Below, in pieces: positions 8,290 to 16,457 of a stretch of 64,000 nt of DNA; positions within the stretch are counted from its first letter, which is position 1, and each line of letters starts with the position of its first letter. A program made the position numbers and the translations under genes. The notes under the pieces were generated by a model. That model did not search any database. It was not told the DNA's origin and saw nothing but the letters and a program-made list of their open reading frames with translations. The stretch is from Bacteroidales bacterium (GTDB lineage Bacteria > Bacteroidota > Bacteroidia > Bacteroidales > F082), in assembly GCA_029983675.1 (NCBI GenBank), contig JASBYY010000001.1, forward strand, positions 62,001-126,000, read 5' to 3'.

Positions 8290-8708
8290 CGAAAGGTAGC
8301 ATGACCCCGTCAAATTATTGAACCAGAGCTTTTTTGCCGTATTTTTTTACGTATGGTGAAAGAAGCCTATTACCTATTAATAGCTATTGAAGGCGGAAAA
8401 ATACCAATTAGTTGTGATAGCAAGTTGTTTCCCATATCCATAACTTTGCCTAATGAAATCAATCCTTTCCCGAATTTGGTTTTGTAGCCGATATGTGCTA
8501 ATTGATGGATGCAGAGGACAGGCATTGTAAAGTTTTGATAAATAGAATATCAGTCAATATGTTAGGTGCTATGGATCGGATCGAAAGAACGCAAAGTCAG
8601 AATAAATCTATTCGCTATAAAACGAACGATATGAGTTGTTTTTTCGGGGAAAAAGTAAAAATCAGCAAAAAAATAGCGAAAAAGTGTTTGTAGAATCAAA
8701 TAAATATC
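8290..8708. other. Non-coding stretch after pflA
   Basis: No supported gene was seen. On the minus strand around 8390-8500 there is a short open stretch (KTKFGKGLISLGKVMDMGNN) that looks faintly protein-like, but it has no start and no family I recognise. It may be the decayed end of a gene. Confidence 0.35.
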
Positions 8709-8716
8709 TATTTTTG
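8709..8716 (+). promoter_or_regulatory. -7 promoter box (TATTTTTG), no known gene behind it
   Basis: A perfect Bacteroidota -7 box lies 30 bases before a 36-codon ORF and about 400 bases before the thiolase gene. It could drive a small peptide, a small RNA or a long leader. Confidence 0.35.
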
Positions 8717-8745
8717 CCATCAAGTCTTCCAATAAACGAAATACC

Positions 8746-8856
8746 ATGGGCGAATTTTGTGTCGAAATGTCTTTCCATAAACTGACTTTTGCCAATGCAT
8801 TCCGAAGCAAAATGCCCATGGGATTTCAACATAACACACTAATATTCAGTCTGTAA
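8746..8856 (+). CDS. Possible 36-residue peptide in a palindromic region
   Basis: This short frame (MGEFCVEMSFHK... to stop TAA at 8854-8856) starts 30 bases after a TATTTTTG box. Its ends are inverted: CCATGGGCGAATTTTG at 8745 and CAAAATGCCCATGG at about 8804, so the transcript could fold on itself. Coding is uncertain; a structured RNA is as likely. Confidence 0.2.
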   Translation: MGEFCVEMSFHKLTFANAFRSKMPMGFQHNTLIFSL

Positions 8857-9109
8857 CTATTTATAACCAATAGTCATGTCAATTCACCCAAGCACAAACA
8901 ATCAAATCGATATGTTTTTATCCATACAAAATTATCCATTGATGCGGGGTAATGGAGGTGAGGATATAAGGATGGATATGGGGAGAAGCTGCTTTCGAAT
9001 GGAAGGTGAGGGTCTGACTTGGGAAAAAGTCCTACATATTGATAAGCCATTGCAAACGAAAGAAACTACTATTTAATACATTAATAATCAATAAATTAAT
9101 TCAACTATC

Positions 9110-10318
9110 ATGAAAAAAATATTCATAGTCTCTGCAAAACGCACTCCTATCGGAAAATTCATGGGCAGTCTCTCCTCATTCACCGCAGCCGAAATGGGCA
9201 CCAAGGTCATCAAGGCCATTCTGGAAGAAACAAAGATAGATCCAGCCGCCATTGACACAGTCATTGTAGGAAATGTGCTTTCGGGCGGACAGAAACAAGG
9301 TGTGGGTCGTCAGTGTGCCATAGGGGCAGGCATCCCTTATGAAAAGACTGCTTACTCCATCAATATGGTTTGCGGTAGCGGTATGAAAGCTGTGATGAAC
9401 GCATGTACCGACATTGCCCAGGGCTTGGCTTCTGTCGTCATTGCCGGCGGAACGGAATCGATGAGCAATGCAGGATTCATCCTGCAAGGCAACCTGCGTT
9501 CCGGTGTCAAAATGGGCAACATGCAGGCCATTGACCACATGGTGAACGATGGACTTACCGATGCTTTTGGCGAATACCACATGGGCATTACCGCCGAAAA
9601 CGTGGCCGAACAACTGTCGATTACCCGCGAGGCCCAAGATGCTTTCTCTTACCAGTCACAGCAAAAAGCTATTGCTGCCGTTGACGGCGACAAATTCAAG
9701 GAAGAAATAGTTCCTATCGAAGTGGTGACCCGTAAGGAAACCCATATTTTCGACAAAGATGAATTTCCAAACCGTACCAGCACGCTTGAACAATTGGCCA
9801 AACTGCGTCCTGCTTTCAAGAAAGACGGCACGGTGACCGCAGGCAATGCTTCCGGCATTAACGACGGCGCATCGTTTGTGATGCTCGCCAGCGAGGAAGC
9901 GGTGACCAAGTATGGATTGAAGCCATTGGCTGAAATCGTAGCTTTCGGCGAAGGCGGCGTAGATCCTTCCGTGATGGGTTTGGGCCCTGTTCCTGCAGTC
10001 CGCAAAGCCTTGCAGCGTGCCGGCATGAAACTGCCGGACATGGAAATGATCGAGTTGAACGAGGCTTTTGCCGCCCAGTCTTTGGGTGTCATCAAGACCT
10101 TGTGCGAGGAGCATGGCGTTACACCTGAATGGATAGCCGAACGCACCAACGTGCATGGCGGTGCCATCGCCTTGGGTCACCCTATCGGCGCATCGGGCAA
10201 CCGCATTTTGGTTTCATTGATTCACGAACTGAAGATGTATAACAAGAATTTCGGTCTGGCATCGCTTTGCATCGGAGGCGGCATGGGTACGGCAATCATT
10301 GTGAAAGCGGTAAAATAA
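9110..10318 (+). CDS. Acetyl-CoA C-acetyltransferase (thiolase)
   Basis: The enzyme condenses two acetyl-CoA to acetoacetyl-CoA or does the reverse. The 402-residue protein has all catalytic parts: nucleophile Cys88 in NMVCGSGMKAV, the GGTESMS loop, NEAFAAQ, His in GGAIALGHPIGASG, and the second Cys in CIGGGMGTA. It stands alone with its own terminator. In fermenting Bacteroidales it could feed butyrate or acetoacetate metabolism, but no partner gene is adjacent. The symbol (atoB or thlA) is left open. Confidence 0.92.
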   Translation: MKKIFIVSAKRTPIGKFMGSLSSFTAAEMGTKVIKAILEETKIDPAAIDTVIVGNVLSGGQKQGVGRQCAIGAGIPYEKTAYSINMVCGSGMKAVMNACTDIAQGLASVVIAGGTESMSNAGFILQGNLRSGVKMGNMQAIDHMVNDGLTDAFGEYHMGITAENVAEQLSITREAQDAFSYQSQQKAIAAVDGDKFKEEIVPIEVVTRKETHIFDKDEFPNRTSTLEQLAKLRPAFKKDGTVTAGNASGINDGASFVMLASEEAVTKYGLKPLAEIVAFGEGGVDPSVMGLGPVPAVRKALQRAGMKLPDMEMIELNEAFAAQSLGVIKTLCEEHGVTPEWIAERTNVHGGAIALGHPIGASGNRILVSLIHELKMYNKNFGLASLCIGGGMGTAIIVKAVK

Positions 10319-10376
10319 ACAGGACAGTACGGCTGTCGGCAAAGTTCTCGATGGCATGATACTGAAAAATCAAAGG

Positions 10377-10412
10377 AAAGGGTGTGTCAAGGTAAATATA
10401 GCACGCCCTTTT
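10377..10412 (+). terminator. Terminator after the thiolase gene
   Basis: AAAGGGTGTG (10377-10386) pairs with CACGCCCTTT (10402-10411), allowing one G-T pair, and runs into TTTT. Confidence 0.65.
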
Positions 10413-10441
10413 GTGATGCGTGATATTATCCCAATATTTCG

Positions 10442-10449
10442 TATTTTTG
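10442..10449 (+). promoter_or_regulatory. -7 promoter box (TATTTTTG)
   Basis: Matches the TAnnTTTG consensus 26 bases before the start of the membrane-protein gene at 10475. Confidence 0.55.
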
Positions 10450-10474
10450 CAAGTGAATTAGGAGATCTTTAGCC

Positions 10475-11242
10475 ATGAAAATTGAAAGAATAGAGAAGTT
10501 GACCCGAAAATGGTGGTTCTTTGCGGGCTTAATTGCCTTGCAGTTCGTTGTCATGCCTTTTTCAACGAAAAACTTCGGTTTTGAGAATATTGAGGATATG
10601 GTCGGACGGACGCTTAGCCATGCCATACAGTTGCAAATGCGGTCCTATTACCTGTATTTTCAAGTTCTTACCTTGGTGGTTCTGTTTGCTTTATTCCTTT
10701 TCAAAAATAGGATGAAAAAGGTCTTCAGCCTTTACGCTGCCTTGAGCTATGTGGCATTTGCCTTGTTGCAGAATGTGGCGGTGACGGAGGAGTATGGCCT
10801 GAGTGTCGTGAGTGTCAATGTGCTGATGTTTTTGATGGTCGCTTATGTCTGGTTCTTGGAAAGCAAGCTTCCTGAAAACGACTATTCGTTTGGCAACTTG
10901 AACTGGAAAACGGCTTGGATGATTCCATTGGCCTTGCTTGCGTTCTGGCTGCCCATCAATCAACACATCCGCTTCGATTTTTCGCCTATCCGTTTCCTTT
11001 TCAGCGGCTCCAGTTTGACCTTTTGCATGATGACACCTGTTTTCCTGACCATCATGACTCTGAATTTCCCCAAGGTGAATCTTGTAACTTATCGCGTCAC
11101 GGCCATCATTGGCGTCATCATCGGATGCTATAACATGATGATGTTTCAAAACCCGCAACGGATCAACTTGGCCCTCATCCATCTGCCTTTGATGCTGATT
11201 TCGGTTTATGCCGTAATCGTCGGTTACCGGATGAGAAGATGA
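10475..11242 (+). CDS. Polytopic membrane protein, function unknown
   Basis: This 255-residue inner-membrane protein has about seven hydrophobic segments (first at residues 13-30, others around 57-75, 84-102, 107-127, 148-165, 185-200 and 205-250). It has a basic N terminus (MKIERIEKLTRKW) and a basic C terminus. I do not recognise a family or catalytic motif. It has its own promoter box and a terminator downstream, so it is a single-gene unit. Confidence 0.65.
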   Translation: MKIERIEKLTRKWWFFAGLIALQFVVMPFSTKNFGFENIEDMVGRTLSHAIQLQMRSYYLYFQVLTLVVLFALFLFKNRMKKVFSLYAALSYVAFALLQNVAVTEEYGLSVVSVNVLMFLMVAYVWFLESKLPENDYSFGNLNWKTAWMIPLALLAFWLPINQHIRFDFSPIRFLFSGSSLTFCMMTPVFLTIMTLNFPKVNLVTYRVTAIIGVIIGCYNMMMFQNPQRINLALIHLPLMLISVYAVIVGYRMRR

Positions 11243-11314
11243 TTTGTACCTTCAATTCGTCGTTATAATCGCAATTAATCGCAAACTATTGGAATGCTCT
11301 ATCAGCCTGTCAAC

Positions 11315-11353
11315 AAAAAATCTCCTCACAAAACTTTTGCAGGGAGATTTTTT
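11315..11353. terminator. Bidirectional terminator
   Basis: AAAAAATCTCC and GGAGATTTTTT form a stem between two convergent genes (the membrane protein on plus, the M16 remnant on minus). T-runs on both strands suit termination from both sides. Confidence 0.7.
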
Positions 11354-11368
11354 GTCGGATGAGATTTC

Positions 11369-12326
11369 CTATTCCTTGACGATATGCTTGTATTTCAGCT
11401 TGGTGAGTTTGCCGAAGTTTTCAAGTCCGTGCTTGTCCATCTTCTTCATGTTTCCTGACATCATGAGGATGACAGGGCGGTTCTTGACCAGGCGGTTGTA
11501 AAAGCTCATCACGTCTTCAAATTCCGCTTTGCGGATGATGGAAGCGACTTCGGCCCTCGGATCGTGGTCGTAACCTTTTCTTACCCAGTCCTGCACTACG
11601 CCTGGTTTTTCTCTGAAAGTGAAGTATTGGCTGGCTCTCGACTTGATCAGGGCTTCTTTCGAGGCCTCGAATTTGGCGCGGCGTTCCGGCATGTCGGTCA
11701 TCAGTCCGCTCATGGCCGTGATGCCGTCCATGGTCTTGTCGCCTTGGGTGCCCAAGAAACCGAAAAGGTGTCCGGGCTTGCGCTCCAAGTTGTCGTAGGA
11801 GAAGTAGGAATAGGCGGTGTAGCCCAAGGAGCAGAACTCCCTGATTTCCTGAAACACGATGGAATACATGTCGGTGCCGAAATATTTGCTGAAGAGCTGG
11901 GCTAGGGCTTCGTCTTCGCGGCTCAGCTTCTCGCTCGGGACGTGGAAGTAAATGTTGCTTTGGCGGAATTTCTTGTTGTGCGCCAAATAGACTTGCGGCT
12001 CGGTGAACTTGTTTTCGACTCGGATGTTATCATCGCCCTTCAAGGCTTTTTCTGGGAGCAGCTCATGGCTGCGGATGATCTTGACTAGCACCCTTGGGAA
12101 GGCATTGCCGCTGTAGGTGACATAGCCATCGTATTTCAGGGCTTCTGATACCTGGGCCAACAGCTCGGATCCGCTGCGTTTGGACCATTCCTTGACACTG
12201 CTATGGTTCAAATAGCGTGATTGTCCGCCATAAAGAGCATATTCTCTGACCGCACTTGCCCGGTGGGAAGCATCTTCTTTGTTGGATTTTATCTCCGCTC
12301 TTTCGGCTTCTGCCAAGGCAGGACCG
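11369..12326 (-). pseudogene. M16 (insulinase-like) peptidase, C-terminal remnant
   Basis: The minus strand encodes about 315 residues like the C-terminal half of a M16-family metallopeptidase or M16-like processing protein, running from EAERAEIKSNKEDASHR to LTKLKYKHIVKE. It includes KFRQSNIYFHVPS and IVFQEIREFCSLGYTAY. The zinc motif (HxxEH), which sits in the N-terminal domain, is absent. Homology stops at about 12320-12326, where the frame continues into antisense of an ABC exporter remnant on the other strand. The gene is a fragment left by a rearrangement. Confidence 0.7.
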
Positions 12327-12487
12327 TCGTCATCGTAGCCCACCGCCTGAGCACGGTGAAGAACGCCGACAGCATCGTGGTGATGGAAGGAGGCCGCATC
12401 GCGGAACAGGGCAGCCATGCCGAACTGACAGCGCGGAGAGGCAGGTACTATGAGTTGGTGAAAAACCAGTTGGAACTCGGAAAATAA
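12317..12487 (+). pseudogene. ABC exporter ATPase, last ~56 residues
   Basis: Starting at 12317 the plus strand reads GRTVVIVAHRLSTVKNADSI and on to YYELVKNQLELGK. This is the H-loop and C-terminal end of an ABC exporter nucleotide-binding domain of the HlyB/bacteriocin-exporter type. Walker A, signature motif, Walker B and the membrane domain are missing. It abuts the M16 remnant of the opposite strand within about 10 bases, marking a deletion or inversion breakpoint. A HlyD-type gene follows 11 bases later. Confidence 0.8.
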
Positions 12488-12498
12488 AAGCCGGAGCC

Positions 12499-12948
12499 AT
12501 GGCAGAAGACAAAGACATAGGGTTACACAGCGAGAAGGTTCGCAACATCGTCGGCAAGATTCCACCGGCCATGGATCGTTACGGCATCACGGTCATCGGA
12601 ATCGTCATCCTGGCCGTCGTTGCCGTTTCCATGATCATACCATACAAGGAGACAGTGAAATTTCACTTGAAATTCGCCCCTGAATGTTCGACGACCGTCG
12701 GTCAGGCTTCGCTTGATGCGCGACAGGCAGGGGCGCTCCATGTCGGCATGGCCGTGACTGTCGATGTTTTCCATGAAGCGGCGGCGGGACGGGTGGTTTC
12801 CGTTTCCCCCAAGCGTGTCAATGGCAGGTATCAGGTGGGGGTTGAGTTGTCGGGCGAGGATGAAATCACCGAACCGGTGGAACTGGAGGCTACGGCGGTG
12901 GTGATGGAAAAGTCATGGTTCGAGAAACTGTTTGGAAAGGTTTTGTGA
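12499..12948 (+). pseudogene. HlyD-family adaptor with internal deletion
   Basis: This 149-residue protein keeps the cytoplasmic N terminus and single membrane span (GITVIGIVILAVVAVSMII, residues ~29-47). It then jumps to a C-terminal beta-rich part (GMAVTVDVFHEAAAGRVVSVSP). Intact periplasmic adaptors of this kind are about 400 residues with a long coiled-coil hairpin, which is absent. Its position directly behind an ABC exporter end fits a former type I peptide or bacteriocin export operon. It is probably nonfunctional. Confidence 0.65.
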
Positions 12949-13162
12949 AACGCAACAAGCTCAACGCCTTGATCTGGGTGCTGTATTCATGTTGGAAAAA
13001 ATAGGCTTGTTTGCAGATGAACATCGGGCGTTATTAGAGGGTATGTAGAAAGTATATTGTGTAAGATATTGATTATAAGTATATTGTGATGCTTGGTGTA
13101 AAATAATAGAAAAAAGGAATGAAAAGCAAGGGGGAAATGAAAAACTTATTCCGTACCGAGTA
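12949..13162. other. Spacer with a short direct repeat
   Basis: No gene. AAGTATATTGTG occurs at 13050-13061 and again at 13077-13088. Confidence 0.4.
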
Positions 13163-14488
13163 TTAATCCGCCTGCAAAAACATCACATTGTAAACCGGCG
13201 TATAGATTACGCCGTCCTTTTCTTCAACCGTATTTTCGTTGCAGAAAATGATGGCGTGCTTCACCGAATAGTCTTTGTTCGTCAAAAAATGGTTCAAAGC
13301 GCTATGTTGGTAATAGTCCTTGCCCGACTTCACCTCCAACGGCAATACCGACAACTGCGTATAGTCATCAATAAGGAAATCCACCTCGCCATTCTTCTTG
13401 TTGTCGTAATAAAACAGGCGAAATCCGTGCGCTTTCAATTCCTGAGCAACAACCGATTCGTACACCGTTCCCAAATTCACACTGCACTCGTCATTCAAAA
13501 TCGGGTTGATGTTGTTGCGGTATAAAATGCCTGTCAGCATTCCTACATCGTTGAGATACAACTTCAAAAGATTCTTGCTCATCGATTCAACCAAAGGGAA
13601 AACCGGAGTGGAAATGGCCTTCACATCAAGCGCGATGCCCGAAGCAATCAGATAATCGAACTCATCCTGATAATCCTTGAAGCGCTTCGAAGCCATCCCC
13701 TCTATGTCGCGCGCAACGATACGCTTCTTCTTGTTTTCGAGCACGGAAGGAATCATGTCGTAGATGCGACGAATTTTCAAACGGTTCTCATGGTCATACT
13801 TCGATGCATCAACACCGTAATATTCATGGATTTGGCTTTGGACTTGACGCACCTTGGCAATGTTGGTGTCGTTTACAAACGACTGCACCGCTTCCGGCAA
13901 GCCTCCGACCAACAGATACTTGCGGAAAAGTTCCATCATCTGACGGTGAAGGTTTTGTTGTAGGCTTTGTCGTGCAAAAAACATATCACGGCAATGGCTG
14001 ATCACCGCCTCGCCAACCCCATTTGCCCAAAGAAACTCTTCAAAATCAAGCGGATATAGATGGCGTATCTCTATACTGCCCATGGGGATGGAAAGCGTTT
14101 TGAACAGCGTGATCCCCAACTCGGAACCACTGGCAATGTAAGTAAAACGATTATCCTGATTTAGAAACTTGAGCAAGGTGAGCAAATGTGGATAGGCCTG
14201 AATCTCATCAAGAAAAACCAAAGTGTCATCCTTGCCGCCCAATTTGTCGCCTGCCACAGCGCTTAGTTGCAGATAAAACGCCGAAACCGAACGCACCTCC
14301 TCAAAATTGCGCTCGTTGAGGCTGTCATTCAGCAAATTAATCTCCACATAGTTCTTGAACATCTTTTGTCCAACTTTCCGGATGATAAAAGTCTTTCCCG
14401 TCTGTCGCGCACCATCCAAAATCAGGATTTTCTGCGGTCGCGGAGCCAAAAAATCCTCAATATAAGTCTCAATTTTTCGCTTCAGCAT
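13163..14488 (-). CDS. AAA ATPase with DUF4143 nuclease-like C terminus, copy 1
   Basis: The 441-residue protein has an AAA_14 ATPase domain: Walker A GARQTGKT at residues 26-33, Walker B LVFLDEIQ at 90-97, and sensor-like YIASGSELG. The C-terminal DUF4143 region has a restriction-endonuclease-like core (GEVDFLID ... LPLEVKSGK). The family is very common in Bacteroidota, often in several divergent copies per genome, and its biological role is not established. A paralogue of similar layout lies at 26648-27985. Upstream are a -7 box (14511-14518) and three evenly spaced palindromic units (14543-14624), which suggests specific regulation or self-recognition. Confidence 0.85.
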   Translation of the reverse strand: MLKRKIETYIEDFLAPRPQKILILDGARQTGKTFIIRKVGQKMFKNYVEINLLNDSLNERNFEEVRSVSAFYLQLSAVAGDKLGGKDDTLVFLDEIQAYPHLLTLLKFLNQDNRFTYIASGSELGITLFKTLSIPMGSIEIRHLYPLDFEEFLWANGVGEAVISHCRDMFFARQSLQQNLHRQMMELFRKYLLVGGLPEAVQSFVNDTNIAKVRQVQSQIHEYYGVDASKYDHENRLKIRRIYDMIPSVLENKKKRIVARDIEGMASKRFKDYQDEFDYLIASGIALDVKAISTPVFPLVESMSKNLLKLYLNDVGMLTGILYRNNINPILNDECSVNLGTVYESVVAQELKAHGFRLFYYDNKKNGEVDFLIDDYTQLSVLPLEVKSGKDYYQHSALNHFLTNKDYSVKHAIIFCNENTVEEKDGVIYTPVYNVMFLQAD

Positions 14489-14510
14489 AAGGTCGTTTTT
14501 TATAATGCCG

Positions 14511-14518
14511 CAAAGTTA
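14511..14518 (-). promoter_or_regulatory. -7 promoter box of the DUF4143 gene 1 (TAACTTTG)
   Basis: Read on the minus strand. A TTTTG at 14537-14541, 18 bases upstream, fits the -33 element. The repeat units begin at 14543, immediately upstream of it. Confidence 0.6.
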
Positions 14519-14542
14519 CACGTTTTCATTGAATTACAAAAT

Positions 14543-14624
14543 AAAAACTGCATTTTCGGCAAAATTTCTTCATAAAAAACAGCGTTTTCCTATAGATTTT
14601 TGCCTTGAAAAACTGCGTTTTCCG
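14543..14624 (-). repeat. Three phased palindromic units upstream of DUF4143 gene 1
   Basis: Units at 14543-14559, 14575-14591 and 14608-14624 share AAAAC(T/A)GCGTTTTCC, an AAAAC/GTTTT inverted repeat around a 3-base centre. Unit starts are 32 and 33 bases apart, about three helical turns. A fourth degenerate unit (ACACGTTTTCAT) lies 30 bases nearer the gene. Likely operator or recognition sites. Confidence 0.6.
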
Positions 14625-14639
14625 ATAAAAAACAAAGAC

Positions 14640-15088
14640 ACCTGACAATTATTTTCTAAAAGACACTGACTTCGGAAAGGTATCCAACTATTCAATGTAT
14701 TTGAATGTTCGACAAAAAGCCATGGACTGCGACCTCGTGAAGCACATAAGCCTTTCCTCAAAAACAGCGGATTTATGAATCTTGTGCATGACAGGAATTT
14801 GCAATCCGGCTTGTAGGCGTGGTGGCGTGATAATCAACCCTCACTATTTTCGGAAGCACATTTTGTAAATATTTGATTATTGGATATATGTGATTTTTTG
14901 AACGGGAAATGCTATACAATATGGAAATGTAGATAATGGGGCGTTATTATTCAAATTGATAGATTCCATGAAATCCTACCTGAAATTTTTATCTCGCAAT
15001 TATTACTGTCCGCTAAACCACATCTACTCACGGCCAGCATCTTGACAATCAGAAACTGGGCGTTTTTATCACCTTGTACAAGCCCCCC
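14640..15088. other. Non-coding stretch with an insertion-sequence end
   Basis: No gene is supported. The useful landmark is TTATTACTGTCCGCTAAAC at 15000-15018, whose reverse complement occurs exactly at 25490-25508. It lies about 70 bases past the stop of the transposase remnant at 15089, where the right end of an insertion sequence would be expected. Confidence 0.45.
15000..15018 (-). repeat. Probable insertion-sequence end (copy 1)
   Basis: Reads GTTTAGCGGACAGTAATAA on the minus strand. The identical 19 bases occur on the plus strand at 25490-25508, both next to transposase remnants. The IS family is not assigned. Confidence 0.5.
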
Positions 15089-15436
15089 TTACTCTTTTTC
15101 GACCTCTCCTGGCGGTGATTCTGACGCTTGTGCGAGCATGATTTTCAGGTCGGCATCGGGCCGGTTGAAGAAAGTCTGCATGTTGAGGTAATACATGAGC
15201 ACGATTCTGACCATCGTAGCCAGCCCTGAGAAGCTCCAGCTGCGCTCCTTCATCATGTCGGCGAACATCTGGGCGGTTCCCGGCGAGTATCGCCCTTCGG
15301 AGTTCGCATTGCGCCTGAGCTCCTTGCTGACAGTGGCCTGCGACACCCCGATGTGTCTGGCGATTTCGGCCTGTGACTTGTTGTCTTTCCTCATTCGATA
15401 AATTGTGTACCTTTGCGACTCGTTTAAATGCTTCAT
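15089..15436 (-). pseudogene. Transposase remnant: IS30-like N terminus joined to a different tail
   Basis: Residues 1-60 (KHLNESQRYTIYRMRKDNKS, then IGVSQATVSKELRRN) are the helix-turn-helix start of an IS30-family transposase. The last ~50 residues (WSFSGLATMVRIVLMYYLN..., PPGEVEKE) do not belong to IS30 and look like the C-terminal tail of another transposase type. The DDE catalytic core is absent. The frame is thus a 115-residue fusion of two insertion-sequence fragments and not an active transposase. A DNA-binding product is conceivable. Confidence 0.6.
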
Positions 15437-15584
15437 TTGTCAAGTTTTAAGAGACCTGCAAATTTGGCGCTTTTTTCAAATAGTCCCGCCGCGGCGGGAC
15501 TATTTTTTCCCCCGCTTTTATAACTTTCCAAATTGAACTTTCAGGCTGTTTTGAATTATTTCGGGTTGAGTCCTTTCCGTGCTA

Positions 15585-15890
15585 TGTCACTCTGAACTTG
15601 ATTCAGAGTCTGCACGGAATCTTCTTGCAAGGAGATGTTCATATGAAGGTGTTGCGGTTGGTGAGGAGATGCCGCGTCGGAGCGCGGCATGACGGTTTTT
15701 GATGAGGCGGGACGAATACAGATGGGGCATGACGGCTATAGCTCAATCAGGCATATAACGTTTCCCCTCTCATGTCATTCCGCACCTGATGCGGAATCTC
15801 TTTATGAGTAATGTCTTTTTATGAAAGTAGTACCGTTTTGGTGAGGAGATGCTGCATCAAGTGCAACATGACCAATTCTGATGAGGAATG
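15585..15890. repeat. Doublet of imperfect stem-loop repeats
   Basis: Two related units (about 15585-15690 and 15770-15870) each pair an arm such as GTCATTCCGCACCTGATGCG with a later GAGATGCTGCATCAAGTGCAA-type arm. Similar GTCATTCCG...GGAATCTC elements are widespread intergenic repeats in Bacteroidota genomes. No coding potential. Confidence 0.6.
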
Positions 15891-15975
15891 ACATTGTCCA
15901 GAATGACAGCGGCATGACTGGCCCTAACAAGGCGAGACGATGGGCGAAAAGAGCCAAAGCAGCACATCAAATTAA

Positions 15976-16236
15976 CCGAAAACAAAGGAAAAGACTCGAA
16001 TAAACCCAATTCGGTCATTAGGGTTCGTAATGATTTTTGATGGATTTTCGAGTAGATTTCGTTTTTCTTTTCGTGAAGCATAGCGGGCTATGGAAACGAA
16101 AAGAAGGACGAAAGAAGCCGAAAAGACGCAAAAATCATCGAACAGCAATGAAAAACTACATTCAAGCGTTCTAATGACCGATTTGGGATAAATAATAGAA
16201 TGATAACTTTGTGTAAGAATTCAAAATAGCTTCTTG
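15976..16236. repeat. Dispersed repeat family A, copy 3, split by a MITE-like element
   Basis: The left part (15976-16002, CCGAAAACAAAGGAAAAGAC...) and the right part (16190-16236, ATAATAGAATGATAACTTTG...CAAAATAGCTTCTT) join to give a sequence parallel to copy 2 at 28147-28240. The intervening 16003-16190 is the inserted element. The right part also lacks the block with TACGCTGAATGCACAG. Confidence 0.6.
16003..16190. mobile_element. MITE-like foldback element, copy 1
   Basis: About 188 bases are bounded by terminal inverted repeats (ACCCAATTCGGTCATTAG at the left, CTAATGACCGATTTGGG at the right). The element is nearly palindromic throughout: ATGATTTTTG near the left pairs with CAAAAATCAT near the right, and CTTTTCGT/ACGAAAAG with CATAGC/GCTATG form the centre. 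A second copy lies at 43066-43252. Flanking ATAA/ATAATA suggests a short TA-rich target duplication. It has no coding capacity, so it would need a transposase from elsewhere. Confidence 0.75.
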
Positions 16237-16346
16237 TTTTTGCAGCGTGTAGGAAGAACACGGTGCGGATGTGTTTTTTGAGGTAAAGAATGAAGTTGTG
16301 AAAATAAACTGTTGCTCAATACGTTTGGACAAAAGAGAAAAGATTG

Positions 16347-16354
16347 TATTTTTG
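16347..16354 (+). promoter_or_regulatory. -7 promoter box (TATTTTTG)
   Basis: Lies about 100 bases before the lipoprotein gene at 16458; the long leader holds no ORF. Confidence 0.45.
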
Positions 16355-16457
16355 TGGGATGAAATTTGTGCTGAAAACAATCGACCTTTTTAAGAGTTAT
16401 TATTTATTTCATTTCATTGATAATTAAATTATTAAATAAACAACCAAGGTAAATCGA

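Noticed and set aside
8390..8500. Minus-strand protein-like stretch (KTKFGKGLISLGKV...)
   Set aside because: Too short, no start codon and no recognised family; kept only as a note in the spacer entry.
8876..9076. 66-residue frame before the thiolase gene
   Set aside because: No domain, no promoter or ribosome-binding site in front and no coupling to the thiolase gene.
14543..14624. Possible CRISPR array or plasmid iterons
   Set aside because: Only three 17-base units with AT-rich spacers and no cas or rep gene; promoter-linked operator sites fit better.
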